Translations under genes and position numbers: made by a program | Notes under the pieces: generated by a model | Databases searched by the model: none | What the model saw: the letters and a program-made list of their open reading frames with translations, nothing else | What the model was told of the DNA's origin: nothing | Source of the DNA: Sphingobacteriaceae bacterium UBA6709 | GTDB lineage: Bacteria > Bacteroidota > Bacteroidia > Sphingobacteriales > Sphingobacteriaceae | DNA length: 47,305 nt | NCBI GenBank assembly: GCA_002454425.1 | Contig: DKIV01000007.1 | Coordinates: forward strand, 129,758 to 177,062 | Direction: 5' to 3' | Shown: positions 7,990-18,500 of the stretch, piece after piece | How the letters are laid out: every line of letters begins with the position of its first letter | How positions within the stretch are numbered: the first letter of the stretch is position 1

Positions 7990-8939
7990 TGAAAAGTACA
8001 TTATCCAGAAATAGTGAATTAATTAAAGCCGAGGCGCATCGCCTTGGCTTTATGCTTTGTGGCATTTCACGCGCGGAATTTCTGGAAGATGAGGCTCCCC
8101 GACTGGAACGGTGGTTAATGGCTGGCCATCATGGCAAGATGGGCTATATGGAAAATCACTTCGACAAGCGTCTTGATCCGAGGAAACTCGTAGAGGGCGC
8201 CCGATCTGTGATATCATTGGCATATAACTATTACACGCCCGAAACCCAGACAGATCCGACGGCGCCAAAAATCTCCAAATACGCCTATGGGGAAGACTAT
8301 CACGATGTTGTAAAGAGCAAGTTAGCAGAACTATTCGAGTTTATTCTTGATAATATAGGAGATGTCGGAGGCAGGATGTTTGTTGATTCCGCGCCAGTTT
8401 TAGAGAGAGCCTGGGCGCAGCGATCCGGATTAGGCTGGATAGGCAAAAATGCCAATATGCTAAATAAGCAAAGTGGTTCATTTTTCTTTCTGGCCGAGAT
8501 GATCATCGATCTGGATCTTGAGTACGACCATCCTTTAGTAAAAGACTATTGCGGAAAATGTACCCGTTGTATTGACGCCTGCCCTACTAACGCAATCATT
8601 GACAACAAGCTCGTAGATGGCTCTAAATGTATCTCTTATCTTACCATTGAGTTGAAGGATGATATTCCCGAGGAGTTTCAAAATAAGATGGATAACTGGA
8701 TGTTTGGATGCGATGTTTGTCAGGATGTGTGCCCCTGGAACCGATTCTCTACACCGCATGAGGAAAAGTCTTTTCTCCCTAATCCGCAACTTATGGAAAT
8801 GTCGCAGAGTGATTGGGACGACATTACAGAAGATATTTTCAAAGCTCTTTTTAGAAGGTCGCCTGTGAAACGCACAAAATTTAAAGGCTTGAGCCGCAAT
8901 CTTAAATTCTTAAAGACCGACGTTTACGCCGGTCTTTAA
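7989..8939 (+). CDS. queG: Epoxyqueuosine reductase QueG
   Basis: Predicted to reduce epoxyqueuosine to queuosine in tRNA with a cobalamin cofactor and two [4Fe-4S] clusters, the last step of queuosine synthesis. The 316-residue protein has two ferredoxin-type motifs: CGKCTRCIDACP and CDVCQDVCP. The upstream part carries family motifs VDSAPVLERAWA and GLGWIGKN. I chose the ATG at 7989, which overlaps the mqo stop (TGATG). Its cobalamin need fits the adenosyltransferase gene at 25988, although QueG itself uses a different cobalamin form. Confidence 0.95.
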   Translation: MKSTLSRNSELIKAEAHRLGFMLCGISRAEFLEDEAPRLERWLMAGHHGKMGYMENHFDKRLDPRKLVEGARSVISLAYNYYTPETQTDPTAPKISKYAYGEDYHDVVKSKLAELFEFILDNIGDVGGRMFVDSAPVLERAWAQRSGLGWIGKNANMLNKQSGSFFFLAEMIIDLDLEYDHPLVKDYCGKCTRCIDACPTNAIIDNKLVDGSKCISYLTIELKDDIPEEFQNKMDNWMFGCDVCQDVCPWNRFSTPHEEKSFLPNPQLMEMSQSDWDDITEDIFKALFRRSPVKRTKFKGLSRNLKFLKTDVYAGL

Positions 8940-8940
8940 G
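8909..8940. terminator. Bidirectional terminator between queG and exonuclease
   Basis: CTTAAAGACCG (8909-8919) and CGGTCTTTAAG (8930-8940) pair perfectly over 11 bp around a 10-base loop. The right arm contains the queG stop codon, and the converging gene ends six bases further on. Confidence 0.7.
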
Positions 8941-8945
8941 CTGTA

Positions 8946-9929
8946 TTATTTACCGAATTTCTGCTTAAGCTGACTCAGCATATCATCTGTCACCGCAGTG
9001 GCTGGTTTTTCGTCTTTTTTAGGCTGATTGAAATTACGACGGGGTTGCTGCGTGTTGGAGTAGTTGCCTTTAACTGCACCTTCTTTACGTTCAGCATGCT
9101 GACCGCGAGGGGTAATTCCTTTTTTTGCTGACCAGCGTAACCAGATCTTCTCAAGGCATTTTTTTGTATACATTGGAAAATCGCCCTGCTGCATCCAGGA
9201 GTAGTAAGTGGGCTCGATGTCTAATACATCCTCAACGCATTTGCCCTTATGTTTGCCGAAGTTAAATACTTCTATACCCTCATCATTGAAAACAATTCTT
9301 CCGGCAAAATCCACCGGGCGACTAAGATTAGTAAAGGCATGCAGTGCATCGACGTCATTTTGTACAGGAACGCTTGTATTTCCTTTTTTATCTTCCCAGG
9401 GGGTATCCTTATATTTTTCTAACTGCGCCAACAACACCTCGTAAGTTGCCACGGTGTCAGCTTCGGCGGAGTGCGCATTGTCGAGTGATTTACCACAGTA
9501 AAATTGATACGCGGCTTTCAAGGTACGTTGCTCCATTTGGTGGAAAATATTCTGCACATCAACGAAGCGACGCCCCTCGAGGTCAAATTCAACACCGGCT
9601 CTGAGAAATTCCTCCATAAGCATAGGAATATCAAACTTGTTCGAGTTGTAACCAGCAAGATCACAATCGTCAAGGAAGGCGGCGATTTCGGGCGCTACGA
9701 TCGCAAATGCTGGCTTATCCTGAACATCCTCATCATATATACCGTGAATAAGCGACACTTCATAAGGAATGGGCATTTCCGGGTTCACACGCATGCTCTT
9801 TATCTCCTGCGATCCATCAGGAAACGCTTTGAGAATAGATATTTCTACGATACGATCTAAACCAATGGTAATACCTGTTGCTTCAAGATCAAAGAAGGCC
9901 AAGGGCCGTTTGAGATTCAGTTTCATCAT
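8946..9929 (-). CDS. DEDDh 3'-5' exonuclease with C-terminal accessory domain
   Basis: A 327-residue exonuclease related to DNA polymerase III epsilon. Residues 10-175 form the DnaQ-like domain: D14 and E16 in FFDLEATG, an aspartate in GYNSNKFDIPML, and the H/D pair in NAHSAEADTVATYEVL. Residues of about 219-262 (FNFGKHKGK... YYSWM) match the small accessory domain seen in exonuclease X-like proteins. The basic, glutamine-rich tail may bind nucleic acid. Role (proofreading, repair or RNA trimming) is not settled. Two adjacent ATG codons could each be the start. Confidence 0.85.
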   Translation of the reverse strand: MMKLNLKRPLAFFDLEATGITIGLDRIVEISILKAFPDGSQEIKSMRVNPEMPIPYEVSLIHGIYDEDVQDKPAFAIVAPEIAAFLDDCDLAGYNSNKFDIPMLMEEFLRAGVEFDLEGRRFVDVQNIFHQMEQRTLKAAYQFYCGKSLDNAHSAEADTVATYEVLLAQLEKYKDTPWEDKKGNTSVPVQNDVDALHAFTNLSRPVDFAGRIVFNDEGIEVFNFGKHKGKCVEDVLDIEPTYYSWMQQGDFPMYTKKCLEKIWLRWSAKKGITPRGQHAERKEGAVKGNYSNTQQPRRNFNQPKKDEKPATAVTDDMLSQLKQKFGK

Positions 9930-10422
9930 TAATTGTTATGTAGAGCCATAAAATGCCCCGTTTCAAAAGTCGTAATTTAAAACGAATTATTCCGATAATA
10001 TATTGGCTGAAGGCTTCGGAAAAACATAAACAGGAACTACAATATATTCCAACCACTTTAATTCAACAGTGCTTTCAATCATAAATTGAGCTCTAAAACT
10101 AACTATTTGAGAGAAAACAAGTCCCCCGACGACAGCTGTATACAGCGATCTAAAATATAGTTGGCGAAATTAAAAACTTTATAAAAGAGAACGATGTTTA
10201 TAGTCGAAACGGTAACAAAAAGCCAATGTACTTGCTATATAAACAAGATAAAGGAATTAACGCCACTTCAATTTTACTATATTTTGTACTACACAAAAAC
10301 AAAACGCTGAAAAATAGCTATATATCTTCTTTTTTACACACTTTTATGAATATTTTAATTAAGTTTGTATTACTAAACATATACAACCTTACGCTAGCAT
10401 AGAATAAATAAACCTGAATAAG
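9930..10422. other. AT-rich non-coding stretch
   Basis: About 490 bases of strongly AT-rich sequence with no credible gene. It must contain the promoter of the exonuclease (leftward) and of the small ORF at 10423 (rightward). The only striking motif is the perfect 12-bp palindrome GCTGTATACAGC at 10135-10146. A near-consensus ATATTTTG lies around 10280 on the plus strand. Confidence 0.5.
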
Positions 10423-10617
10423 ATGAAAACAATAGAAAAACCAGGCCCCGACCTCGAAGTATTAATCGAGTCCTTTAAAAAGGATCTGCCCAATCCAGCA
10501 ACAACACAACAATCCGCCTATACAAGGCAACTTACGCATAGGAAGAAAACGCTTATGCTTTTCGCGCAGCTTGTAAAAAATCAAGGGGGAATGAACTGGA
10601 CGGTCTCGGTAATCTAA
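10423..10617 (+). CDS. Small hypothetical protein, 64 residues
   Basis: An ATG-started frame of 64 codons with plausible soluble-protein composition: an acidic N-terminal part (ESFKKDLPNP), a basic middle (TRQLTHRKKT) and a hydrophobic segment (LMLFAQLV). No domain is recognised. It is isolated, between a long AT-rich stretch and a converging minus-strand operon. It could be a real small gene or chance; the lack of any competing frame and its clear composition change from the flanking DNA favour a gene. Confidence 0.45.
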   Translation: MKTIEKPGPDLEVLIESFKKDLPNPATTQQSAYTRQLTHRKKTLMLFAQLVKNQGGMNWTVSVI

Positions 10618-10668
10618 GGTTTGGTTTCTTTGGGATAAGATTGTCCCCTTAAAGAATTAATAAAAAGA

Positions 10669-10695
10669 GTTAAAAAACAAGCGGCAGATTGCCGC
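10669..10695 (-). terminator. Terminator of the thioredoxin-fold operon
   Basis: On the minus strand GCGGCA, ATC, TGCCGC forms a 6-bp hairpin with a three-base loop (10681-10695), followed by TTGTTTTTTAA. Confidence 0.75.
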
Positions 10696-10702
10696 CCGTA
10701 TT

Positions 10703-11311
10703 TTAGCTCTTTTTCCATTTTATAGTACATCCAATAGCTTTTGTCTCCATCGTAGCGGGTTTAACACCTTGTTGCAATGCCTTTATAGCCTCTTCAAGAT
10801 AAAGTTTCCGATCTGCTTTTGTACCGTCGCGATCATTATCTATAGCACCCACATACTGCACAACATCGCCGTCCTTTCCTTTACTTAACAAAAAAATATG
10901 AGGGGTATTGGTGGCACCGAACTGGCGGGTAACAATATGGTCTGGGTCAGCGAGGTAGGGAAATTGATACCCCTTTTCCTTAGCACGCTGCTGCATTTTT
11001 TCGAAAGAATCGCCGGGTTGAGCATCGGGATTATTGGGATTTATGGCAATTACAGGATACCCCAGCTTGCTGTACCGATCGTTCAGGTCTATTACCCGTT
11101 GTTCATAGGCTTTTGCAATAGGACATGTGTTGCAGGTAAATACAATTATTACACCTTTAGCTTTGCGAAAGTCTTTTAGGGAAACATACTTTCCGTCGAC
11201 ATTCTTCAATGTAAAATTCTGAACTACGTCTCCGGGGTGATATCCGGGACCATCGGCAGCGGTGGCCAGCAAGGCAACCACAAGGAACAGGGAGGTTAAG
11301 AATGTTTTCAT
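10703..11311 (-). CDS. Secreted redoxin/AhpC-TSA-like protein
   Basis: A 202-residue thioredoxin-fold protein with an N-terminal signal peptide (cleavage likely near residue 19-20). The fold opens with PGDVVQNFTLKNVDGK, followed by the active-site CNTCP (CxxC) after a beta strand, and the later cis-proline strand GATNTPHIFLL. It is expected in the periplasm as a thiol oxidoreductase or peroxidase-like protein; the partner is unknown. It lies five bases after a second thioredoxin-like gene and ends in a clear terminator, so the pair is an operon. Confidence 0.82.
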   Translation of the reverse strand: MKTFLTSLFLVVALLATAADGPGYHPGDVVQNFTLKNVDGKYVSLKDFRKAKGVIIVFTCNTCPIAKAYEQRVIDLNDRYSKLGYPVIAINPNNPDAQPGDSFEKMQQRAKEKGYQFPYLADPDHIVTRQFGATNTPHIFLLSKGKDGDVVQYVGAIDNDRDGTKADRKLYLEEAIKALQQGVKPATMETKAIGCTIKWKKS

Positions 11312-11316
11312 TTGGC

Positions 11317-11817
11317 TTATTGATTTATGTTTATGTTAATGGCTTTGATGAGTTCTTCGCAGCTAAACTGCTTCTCGAAGAACTGACGTCTTTTTTGCTT
11401 ATTGTTAATGATTAATGTTGCGGGAATGGCTCCTGACCACGAGGCATCTACCCTATTGATCATCTCCTGCTCATCGGGCTCATCCAATAGAAAGCATTCA
11501 AGTTCCAGTTTGTTTTTTTTTAGAAATGGCACTACCTCCGACTGCAACTTAGTTTTTGAATCAAGACTGAGAAGGATAACTTTCACAGACCGCTTCTTTA
11601 AATCAGCTTGTGCCTTAACAAAAAGAGGCAACTCCTCGACACATGGACCGCACCAGGTAGCCCAGAAATTCACGACAAAGGTGGTGTCACCACCGGAAGC
11701 AAACCTGGATTCCAGGGTATTCAGATCTATCAGACGTATATCCTGCGAGAATACCTCATTAGAACGTCCTAACAGGACAAATACCATTAAACAAAGACAA
11801 GATGTTAACTGCTTCAC
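11317..11817 (-). CDS. Secreted TlpA/ResA-like thioredoxin
   Basis: A 166-residue periplasmic thioredoxin-like protein. The signal peptide covers about residues 1-24 (SNEVFSQ end). The active site is NFWATWCGPCVEE, and GAIPATLII contains the cis-proline. It resembles TlpA/ResA proteins that reduce disulfides in the envelope. The start is GTG. It is the first gene of a two-gene operon with the redoxin-like protein five bases downstream; both may act on the same envelope substrate, but no substrate gene is nearby. Confidence 0.82.
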   Translation of the reverse strand: MKQLTSCLCLMVFVLLGRSNEVFSQDIRLIDLNTLESRFASGGDTTFVVNFWATWCGPCVEELPLFVKAQADLKKRSVKVILLSLDSKTKLQSEVVPFLKKNKLELECFLLDEPDEQEMINRVDASWSGAIPATLIINNKQKRRQFFEKQFSCEELIKAINININQ

Positions 11818-11968
11818 AAGATCTAATTTAAGAAAAATTTTATGTAGCTGATAGTCAGGAGATGTTAAGGAAAGATACTCTTGAAAAAATCTACGATTTG
11901 AGGCTGTAGGGATACTTTAAAAATCGTGCAGACACAATAAAATTAAATTCTAACGTTTTAAATTATTT

Positions 11969-11976
11969 ATGTTTGT
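11969..11976 (+). promoter_or_regulatory. Candidate -7 element for the amidase gene
   Basis: TATGTTTG matches TAnnTTTG exactly and lies 18 bases before the ATG at 11995. The -33 box is unclear. Confidence 0.5.
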
Positions 11977-11994
11977 AGCCATTAACCTATGTAA

Positions 11995-12783
11995 ATGAGT
12001 ATTTTAAAAGTAACTAGCTTTCAGGCATATCTTTATTGGGAAAATCCCCAGAAGAACCTGCAAAACATTGCATTAAAACTCGGTGGCATCAGAGAAAGTA
12101 CTGATCTTATTGTATTGCCGGAAATGTTTAATACAAGCTTTACAATGAATGCGGAGAAATTTGCTGAGCCCATGGAGGGTCCCACGCTGGAATGGATGAA
12201 GGAGCAATCAAATAAGTTTCGTTGTGTGGTGACAGGGAGCTTTGCGGTACGGGAAGGTGGGAAATTCTACAATCGTATGTTATGGATGCGTCCTGACGGC
12301 AGCTATGAATATTATGACAAACGGCATCTTTTTTCTCCGGGAGGGGAACACCTTTCGTATGACCCGGGGGAGTCGCGCAAGATCGTACAGCTAAAAGATT
12401 GGAAAATAAATCTAGCTATATGTTATGACTTGCGCTTTCCGGTTTGGTTGCGCAACAAGGATCAGGAATATGATTTGCTCTTGCTGGTTGCTAACTGGCC
12501 AGACAAGCGGTCATTGCATTGGCGAACTCTTGTTACGGCGCGCGCCATAGAAAACCAGTCGTTTGTTATCGCGGTAAATAGAGTCGGACATGACGGGAAA
12601 GAAATATACCACGCGGGAGAATCCATGTGTATAGATCCTAATGGCAATACGGTTTATTACAAACCAGAAGACGAAGATCTCTACACATTCAGTATTTCAA
12701 AGGAAGTGGTATTAAAGGCCCGTAAGGATTTTCCTATAAGCAATGATGCAGATCAATTTACGATTACGCGGACTGAAGGCTAA
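11995..12783 (+). CDS. Nitrilase-family amidohydrolase (omega-amidase type)
   Basis: A 262-residue C-N hydrolase. The catalytic triad is visible: E43 (LPEMF), K109 (YDKRHLF) and C143 (AICYDLRFP). Length and motifs fit the YafV/Nit2 omega-amidase group, which hydrolyses alpha-ketoglutaramate or alpha-ketosuccinamate, repairing products of glutamine and asparagine transaminases. Substrate assignment is by subfamily only. It is a single gene with a candidate promoter just upstream. Confidence 0.85.
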   Translation: MSILKVTSFQAYLYWENPQKNLQNIALKLGGIRESTDLIVLPEMFNTSFTMNAEKFAEPMEGPTLEWMKEQSNKFRCVVTGSFAVREGGKFYNRMLWMRPDGSYEYYDKRHLFSPGGEHLSYDPGESRKIVQLKDWKINLAICYDLRFPVWLRNKDQEYDLLLLVANWPDKRSLHWRTLVTARAIENQSFVIAVNRVGHDGKEIYHAGESMCIDPNGNTVYYKPEDEDLYTFSISKEVVLKARKDFPISNDADQFTITRTEG

Positions 12784-12907
12784 TCTAATGCCCTGAATGG
12801 CTTGATCTTATAAATTCCAGTTCAAACTAAAGAAAAAAATTCTTATCGTTGCCTGTTATTGATACGAATTAGCCGGCATAAAATGTAAATATGCCAACAT
12901 TATTTAT

Positions 12908-15358
12908 ATGTTTAAAGAAATAAAGAATAAGCCCTTAAGATATTTTGTAATCTTAATTTATTTCATCATCCTGTTTTTCTGTGCGTTAGAGCTTAACTTC
13001 CTGAGCCTTTTCGGGTATTCACCCACCATTAAAGACATTCAGGAGCCCAATATGCGCGTTGCCTCGGAGCTTTATACAGCTGATGGAAAGTTGCTTGGTC
13101 GCTATTACAAGGAAAACCGCACACCTGTAGAATTTGAGAAAATTTCTAAGTCGACGATAAATGCTCTGGTAGCCACTGAAGATGCGCGCTTTTATAGTCA
13201 CTCAGGCATAGACCTTCGTTCTCTGTTTTCCAGTATGCTGGCGACAGTTGGCGGTGATAAGCGCGGAGCGAGTACTATTACACAGCAGCTGGCCAAGAAT
13301 CTTTATCGCACACGAAATAACAAACGCCAGGGATTTATTAAATATGTTCCGGTTTTACGTACCGCTGTATATAAGTTAAAAGAGTGGCTTACGGCTCTGA
13401 AAATCGAAGGGCAGTATAGTAAGAACCAGATTATCACCATGTACCTTAATACCGTACCCTTTGGTAATAATACTTTTGGAATTAAAACTGCTTCAAAGAA
13501 GTATTTCAACAAGGAAACAGATAGCCTGAGCGTTGAACAATCGGCATTACTGGTAGGAATGTTGAAAGCTACAACCACTTATAATCCTGAGAACTACCCC
13601 GAGCGGGCATTGGAACGACGTAATGTGGTTTTGTCGCAAATGGAGAAGTACAAGTATCTTAGCAGGAGTGAATACGCGGAATATAGCCGTCGCCCTTTAA
13701 ACATTCATATGGGAGAAGTAAGCGATGAGGATCGCGGAGACTCTTACCTGCGGTCGGCAGTGGCCAAGTATCTTGAAAAATGGTGTGACGACAACGGTTA
13801 TGATCTGTACGAATCGGGACTGAAAATATATACCACTATTGATTCGCGACTGCAAAAATATGCAGAAGAATCGGTGGCGGAGCAGATGAAGGTGTTGCAA
13901 AGACGGTTGAATAATGCCTGGGGTAGTGAAAATCCGTGGCGCGATTCAGAGGGCAAGGAAATCGTTGACTTTCCGGAAAAGGCGGCTCAGCGTTTGCCAA
14001 TTTACGCGATCTTAAAGAAAAAGTACAAGGACTCCCCGGATTCTATCAGCTACATCCTGAACAAAAAGAAGAAAATGAAAGTTTTCAGTTGGGATGGTGA
14101 TAAAGAGGTTGAATTCTCGACCATGGATTCGATAAAATATTACGCGAAAATCTTAAATGCGGGAATGATGACGATGGATCCTACGAATGGGTTCATCAAA
14201 GTTTGGGTGGGAGGAATAGACCATACGCACTTCAAATATGACCATGTAAATCAGGCAAAACGACAAGCGGGATCAACCTTCAAGCCTTTTGCTTATCTGG
14301 CGGCTCTTGAAGCGGGAATGAGTCCCTGTGATAAGCTTACCGATAAGCCTGTAAAAATCGCATATGAGGAGAACCATGAGAAGAAATTCTGGGAGCCTAA
14401 AAACTCTGAATGGGTATTCACAGGACGTGAGATGAGCCTGCGATGGGCGATGGCAAAATCCGTAAACTCAATTACCGCTCAGGTTACGGAGCTGGTAGGC
14501 TGGGATAATGTCGTTAAATGGGCGCATGAGTGTGGCATTGAAAGTCCTCTACGTTCAGTGCCCTCAGTAGCTTTAGGGTCCAACGACGTTTCTGTGTTTG
14601 AAATGGTTAAGGCCTATGGTACTTTCCTCAATAAAGGTGTACGCACAGAGCCTATTCTCGTGCAACGAATTACTGATCGCGATGGCAATGTCATTAAGGA
14701 GTTCAAAGCAGAGCAAAAGCGTACGCTTTCTGAAGAGATCGCCTGGCTGATGCTCTATATGCTTCGCGGCGGCATGGAAGAACCGGGAGGAACATCGCAA
14801 TCACTTTGGGAATGGGATTTATGGAAAAAGGGAAATCAGATAGGTGGAAAAACCGGAACATCATCAGACTTCGTCGATGGTTGGTATATGGGCGTTACCA
14901 AAGACCTTGTGAGCGGCGTTTGGGTTGGATGTGATGAGCGTAGCGTGCATTTTAGAAGCTCCGGTACCGGAGAAGGAGCACATACAGCATTGCCGATTTT
15001 TGGAAAATTCATGGAGAAGGTTTATCATGATCCGGCGAGTGGCTATACCTACGGGGCATTCCCCAAACCGGGAGTTGAGATAACACGTGCTTATAACTGT
15101 GTAACGCCAACGCCACGTCCTGACACAGTAAAGACTGACTCTGTAAGTATAGATTCTGTACCTGCACTTGCTGATACTACCGTTTTAGAAAATCCGGAAC
15201 GAGAACACCGCGCGGAACCTGTACAAGCTGTAAAGCGCACACAGGTAAGTCCGGAGCAGAATGAAGAAAGTCAGGAACTCAGTCCCCGTGAAGAACGTAA
15301 GCGACGTCGTGAAGAACGGCGCGAGGCCAGAAAGCAGAAGAAAGAACAAGGAGAATAA
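12908..15358 (+). CDS. mrcA: Penicillin-binding protein 1A (bifunctional)
   Basis: A class A PBP that polymerises glycan strands and cross-links peptidoglycan. Residues 10-35 form the single N-terminal membrane anchor. The GT51 domain has E91 in EDARFYSHSGID and RGASTITQQLAKN. The transpeptidase domain has S456xxK459 (GSTFKP), S518-V-N520 and K648-T-G650. The C-terminal tail is rich in arginine, lysine and glutamate and probably disordered. At 816 residues it is typical. A GGCATA/TATGCC inverted repeat (12875-12895) lies just upstream. An LpoB-like lipoprotein at 34297 is a possible regulator, by family analogy. Confidence 0.94.
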   Translation: MFKEIKNKPLRYFVILIYFIILFFCALELNFLSLFGYSPTIKDIQEPNMRVASELYTADGKLLGRYYKENRTPVEFEKISKSTINALVATEDARFYSHSGIDLRSLFSSMLATVGGDKRGASTITQQLAKNLYRTRNNKRQGFIKYVPVLRTAVYKLKEWLTALKIEGQYSKNQIITMYLNTVPFGNNTFGIKTASKKYFNKETDSLSVEQSALLVGMLKATTTYNPENYPERALERRNVVLSQMEKYKYLSRSEYAEYSRRPLNIHMGEVSDEDRGDSYLRSAVAKYLEKWCDDNGYDLYESGLKIYTTIDSRLQKYAEESVAEQMKVLQRRLNNAWGSENPWRDSEGKEIVDFPEKAAQRLPIYAILKKKYKDSPDSISYILNKKKKMKVFSWDGDKEVEFSTMDSIKYYAKILNAGMMTMDPTNGFIKVWVGGIDHTHFKYDHVNQAKRQAGSTFKPFAYLAALEAGMSPCDKLTDKPVKIAYEENHEKKFWEPKNSEWVFTGREMSLRWAMAKSVNSITAQVTELVGWDNVVKWAHECGIESPLRSVPSVALGSNDVSVFEMVKAYGTFLNKGVRTEPILVQRITDRDGNVIKEFKAEQKRTLSEEIAWLMLYMLRGGMEEPGGTSQSLWEWDLWKKGNQIGGKTGTSSDFVDGWYMGVTKDLVSGVWVGCDERSVHFRSSGTGEGAHTALPIFGKFMEKVYHDPASGYTYGAFPKPGVEITRAYNCVTPTPRPDTVKTDSVSIDSVPALADTTVLENPEREHRAEPVQAVKRTQVSPEQNEESQELSPREERKRRREERREARKQKKEQGE

Positions 15359-15396
15359 AATACAAAGAGGGAGAGTGATCTCCCTCTTTGTATTTT
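15357..15396 (+). terminator. Very strong terminator after PBP1A
   Basis: AAAATACAAAGAGGGAGA (15357-15374) and its exact complement (15379-15396) form an 18-bp perfect stem with the four-base loop GTGA. The symmetrical A and T tracts suit both directions. Confidence 0.9.
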
Positions 15397-15570
15397 AAAG
15401 GTTTTCCGAATGATCAAGACACATGTCGCCTGGCATCCTCTGTTCGATGCTTTCTTATATTCAGCGCAATCTATCAATGGCGCCTCCACACCTACTTATT
15501 CTGTAGCATTTTGGTATTTCCTCACGTATTATTCTCCAAAAAAAGTAATTTAGGAAACATTTCAAATCGT

Positions 15571-18500
15571 ATGGGATACGTCGACTATTTTATAAGAAAA
15601 AAGAAAACCCTCCGCCTATCATTGATCATGTTGCTGTTAGCAATGGCAGCCAGCATCAACACAACACAAGCACAATATTTCGGTCAAAATAAGGTGATGT
15701 ATAAGAACCTGAAGTTCAAGGTTCACAGCTCACCGCACTTCGAAATGTACTCTTACTTTAAGAATGACTCCATGGTTCAGAAATTCCTTAAGGAGAGTGA
15801 ACTATGGTATGATCTTCATCAACAGGTATTTCGTGATACCTTCGCCAAGAAAAATCCACTGATTATATATAACAACCACTCCGACTTCCAGCAGACAACG
15901 GTTTTGCCGGGAGAAATTGGTGTAGGAACCGGCGGCGTAACAGAAGGAATGAAAAACCGGGTGCTAATGCCAGTCATGCAGCTGAATCAGCAAACACGTC
16001 ATGTATTAGGACATGAGTTAGTGCACGCGTTTCAATACCATTCGCTGTTTACGGGAGATTCAACAAGCATTGAGAACATTGGTAACCTCCCCCTGTGGAT
16101 GGTTGAAGGAATGGCGGAGTACCTCTCCATCGGTAAGGTGGATGCGTTTACCGCTATGTGGATGCGAGATGCCTATCTCAATAAAGATATACCCAGTCTG
16201 AAAGACCTTACCGAAAGTAACAAGTATTTCCCCTATCGTTATGGTGAAGCGTTTTGGTCTTACATAGGTTCAACTTATGGAGATACAGTAATCGTTCCTT
16301 TTTTCAGAGCTACAGCGAAATTCGGATATCAAAATGCTATCAAGCGAACTTTTGGTTATGATGAGCGTACGCTTTCCAATCTTTGGAAAACAAGTATTGA
16401 GAATACTTACCGACCGTTTCTAAAAGATACGGCACAGATTCCTATAGGAAAGCGCCTTATAGATAATCGCAATGGAGGCGACATGAACGTGGCTCCCGCA
16501 ATAAGTCCCGATGGTAAATATGTAGCTTTCTTATCAGAAAAAGATCTCTTCAGTATTGACCTCTTTCTTGCGGACGCACTGACGGGTAAGATCATCAGGA
16601 AGCTTACCAGTCGCGCGACAAATACCCACGTTGACGAGTTTGCCTATATTGAGTCGGCAGGAGCCTGGTCTCCGGACAGCAAAAAATTCGCATTTACAAT
16701 CTATAGCCAGGGCAGAAACAAGCTTATGATTGTAGATATTGCTTCAGGTAGAGTACTTTCGACAGAAAGCCTGGGCGAAGTGCAGGAGTTCAGCAATCTG
16801 GCATGGTCTCCTGATGGCGAACAAATAGCCCTGACCGGATTGAAAGATGGCTATAGCGATATTTATCTATACAATGTTAACAGTAAACAAGTTACACAAC
16901 TTATCAACGACCGTTATTCTGACTATCAGCCACACTTCTCTCCTGATGGCAAATCCATTGTGTTCACAACGGATCGCACCACGCTTGACCAGGCCGATGG
17001 CGTCGACATCACTTACGGGCTCGCTGTTATCGATATCGCCAGCCGACAGATCACCGATATCCCCGTGTTCAGAGGCGCAAATAATATGAATCCGCAATTT
17101 TCCGCTTCCGGTAAAGAAGTGTATTTTCTCTCCAATCGCGATGGATTCAGAAATCTTTACCGATATACGTTAAGTAACGGATATACAGAACAACTAACGG
17201 ATTATTTTACCGGGATCAGTGGTATTACAGAATACTCGCCAGCCTTGAGTGTGTCCCGCAACGATGATATCCTCTACTCCTATTACAGAAGACAAAAGTA
17301 TACGATCTACAACGCCAAAGCGGCAGACTTCAAAGCGGTAGCGGCTAACCCCAGGGATGTAGACCTTACGGCAGGCACACTCCCTCCCGTAAGACAAGTG
17401 GGTGTAGATCTTATAAATGCCAACCTTAACAATTTCGAACGCTTCGAAAAGATCGATAATCAGCAGATACGTCCTACGAAATACCGGCCACAGTTTCAGT
17501 TAGACTACCTCGCCAGCAGCGGCGTCGGTGCTTCTGTGGGTCGTTTCGGAACCGGACTCAACAGTGGTATACAGGGAAGATTCAGCGATATACTTGGACG
17601 CAATCAGATTATTGCCACCGCCTCCATAAATGGAGAGATTCAGGATTTTGGGGCTCAGGTGGCCTATGTAAATCAACAAGGACGCATAAACTACGGGGCT
17701 TCCGTTTCTCATATTCCCTATATATCCGGAATGTATGTTCAGGACTTCAAAAAAGACGCGAATGTGGAAGATATGAGTGACGGCACTTATAATGGAATCT
17801 ATACAGAGGGTACGGATATTATCCGCACGTTTGAGGATCAGGTACAAATTTTTGCGGCTTATCCCTTCTCCCGCATCTATCGATTTGAGTTAGGAACCGG
17901 AATATCCAGCTATAGCTACCGCGTCGACAGATGGGCGAATTATTCTTACGGACGGGTAAATGATATGGGGCAGCTCGAAAGTCTCTCCTATCCTTATGAT
18001 TCTGACCGGAGAAAGCTCTCGAAAGATGAAGCAACGGCAAGGTATGGAACAAAGTCGTTCACTGTATATCAGCTTAACGCTGCTTTCGTTGGTGACAACT
18101 CTTTCTTTGGATTGACGGCCCCCCTACAAGGTTTTCGTTACCGCCTGGGAATAGAAACTTACATGGGAAATTATAATTTTCAGGCCGTAACTGTAGATAT
18201 CCGTAAATATGTGAGAACAAAACCGCTGACCTTTGCCGCCCGTCTATACTCGTATTCTAGAATTGGCAAGGATCAGCAGTTCCTTTATCCTCTATTTGTG
18301 GGGTACCCCTACCTGATTCGTGGCTATGAAGCAGGATCATTCTATAGGAGCAATAACAATGCTTCATCATATATAGATCAATTGACAGGCTCTAAGATAG
18401 CGGTAGGAAATTTTGAGTTGCGCCTGCCATTCACCGGCCCACGCAAGCTTGCGGCCTTTGAGTCTAAGTTTCTCCTCAGCGACTTGAATCTCTTCTTTGA

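Noticed and set aside
15388..15570. N-terminal extension of the metalloprotease/barrel protein
   Set aside because: It would start with TTG inside the PBP1A terminator, and the signal peptide follows the ATG at 15571.
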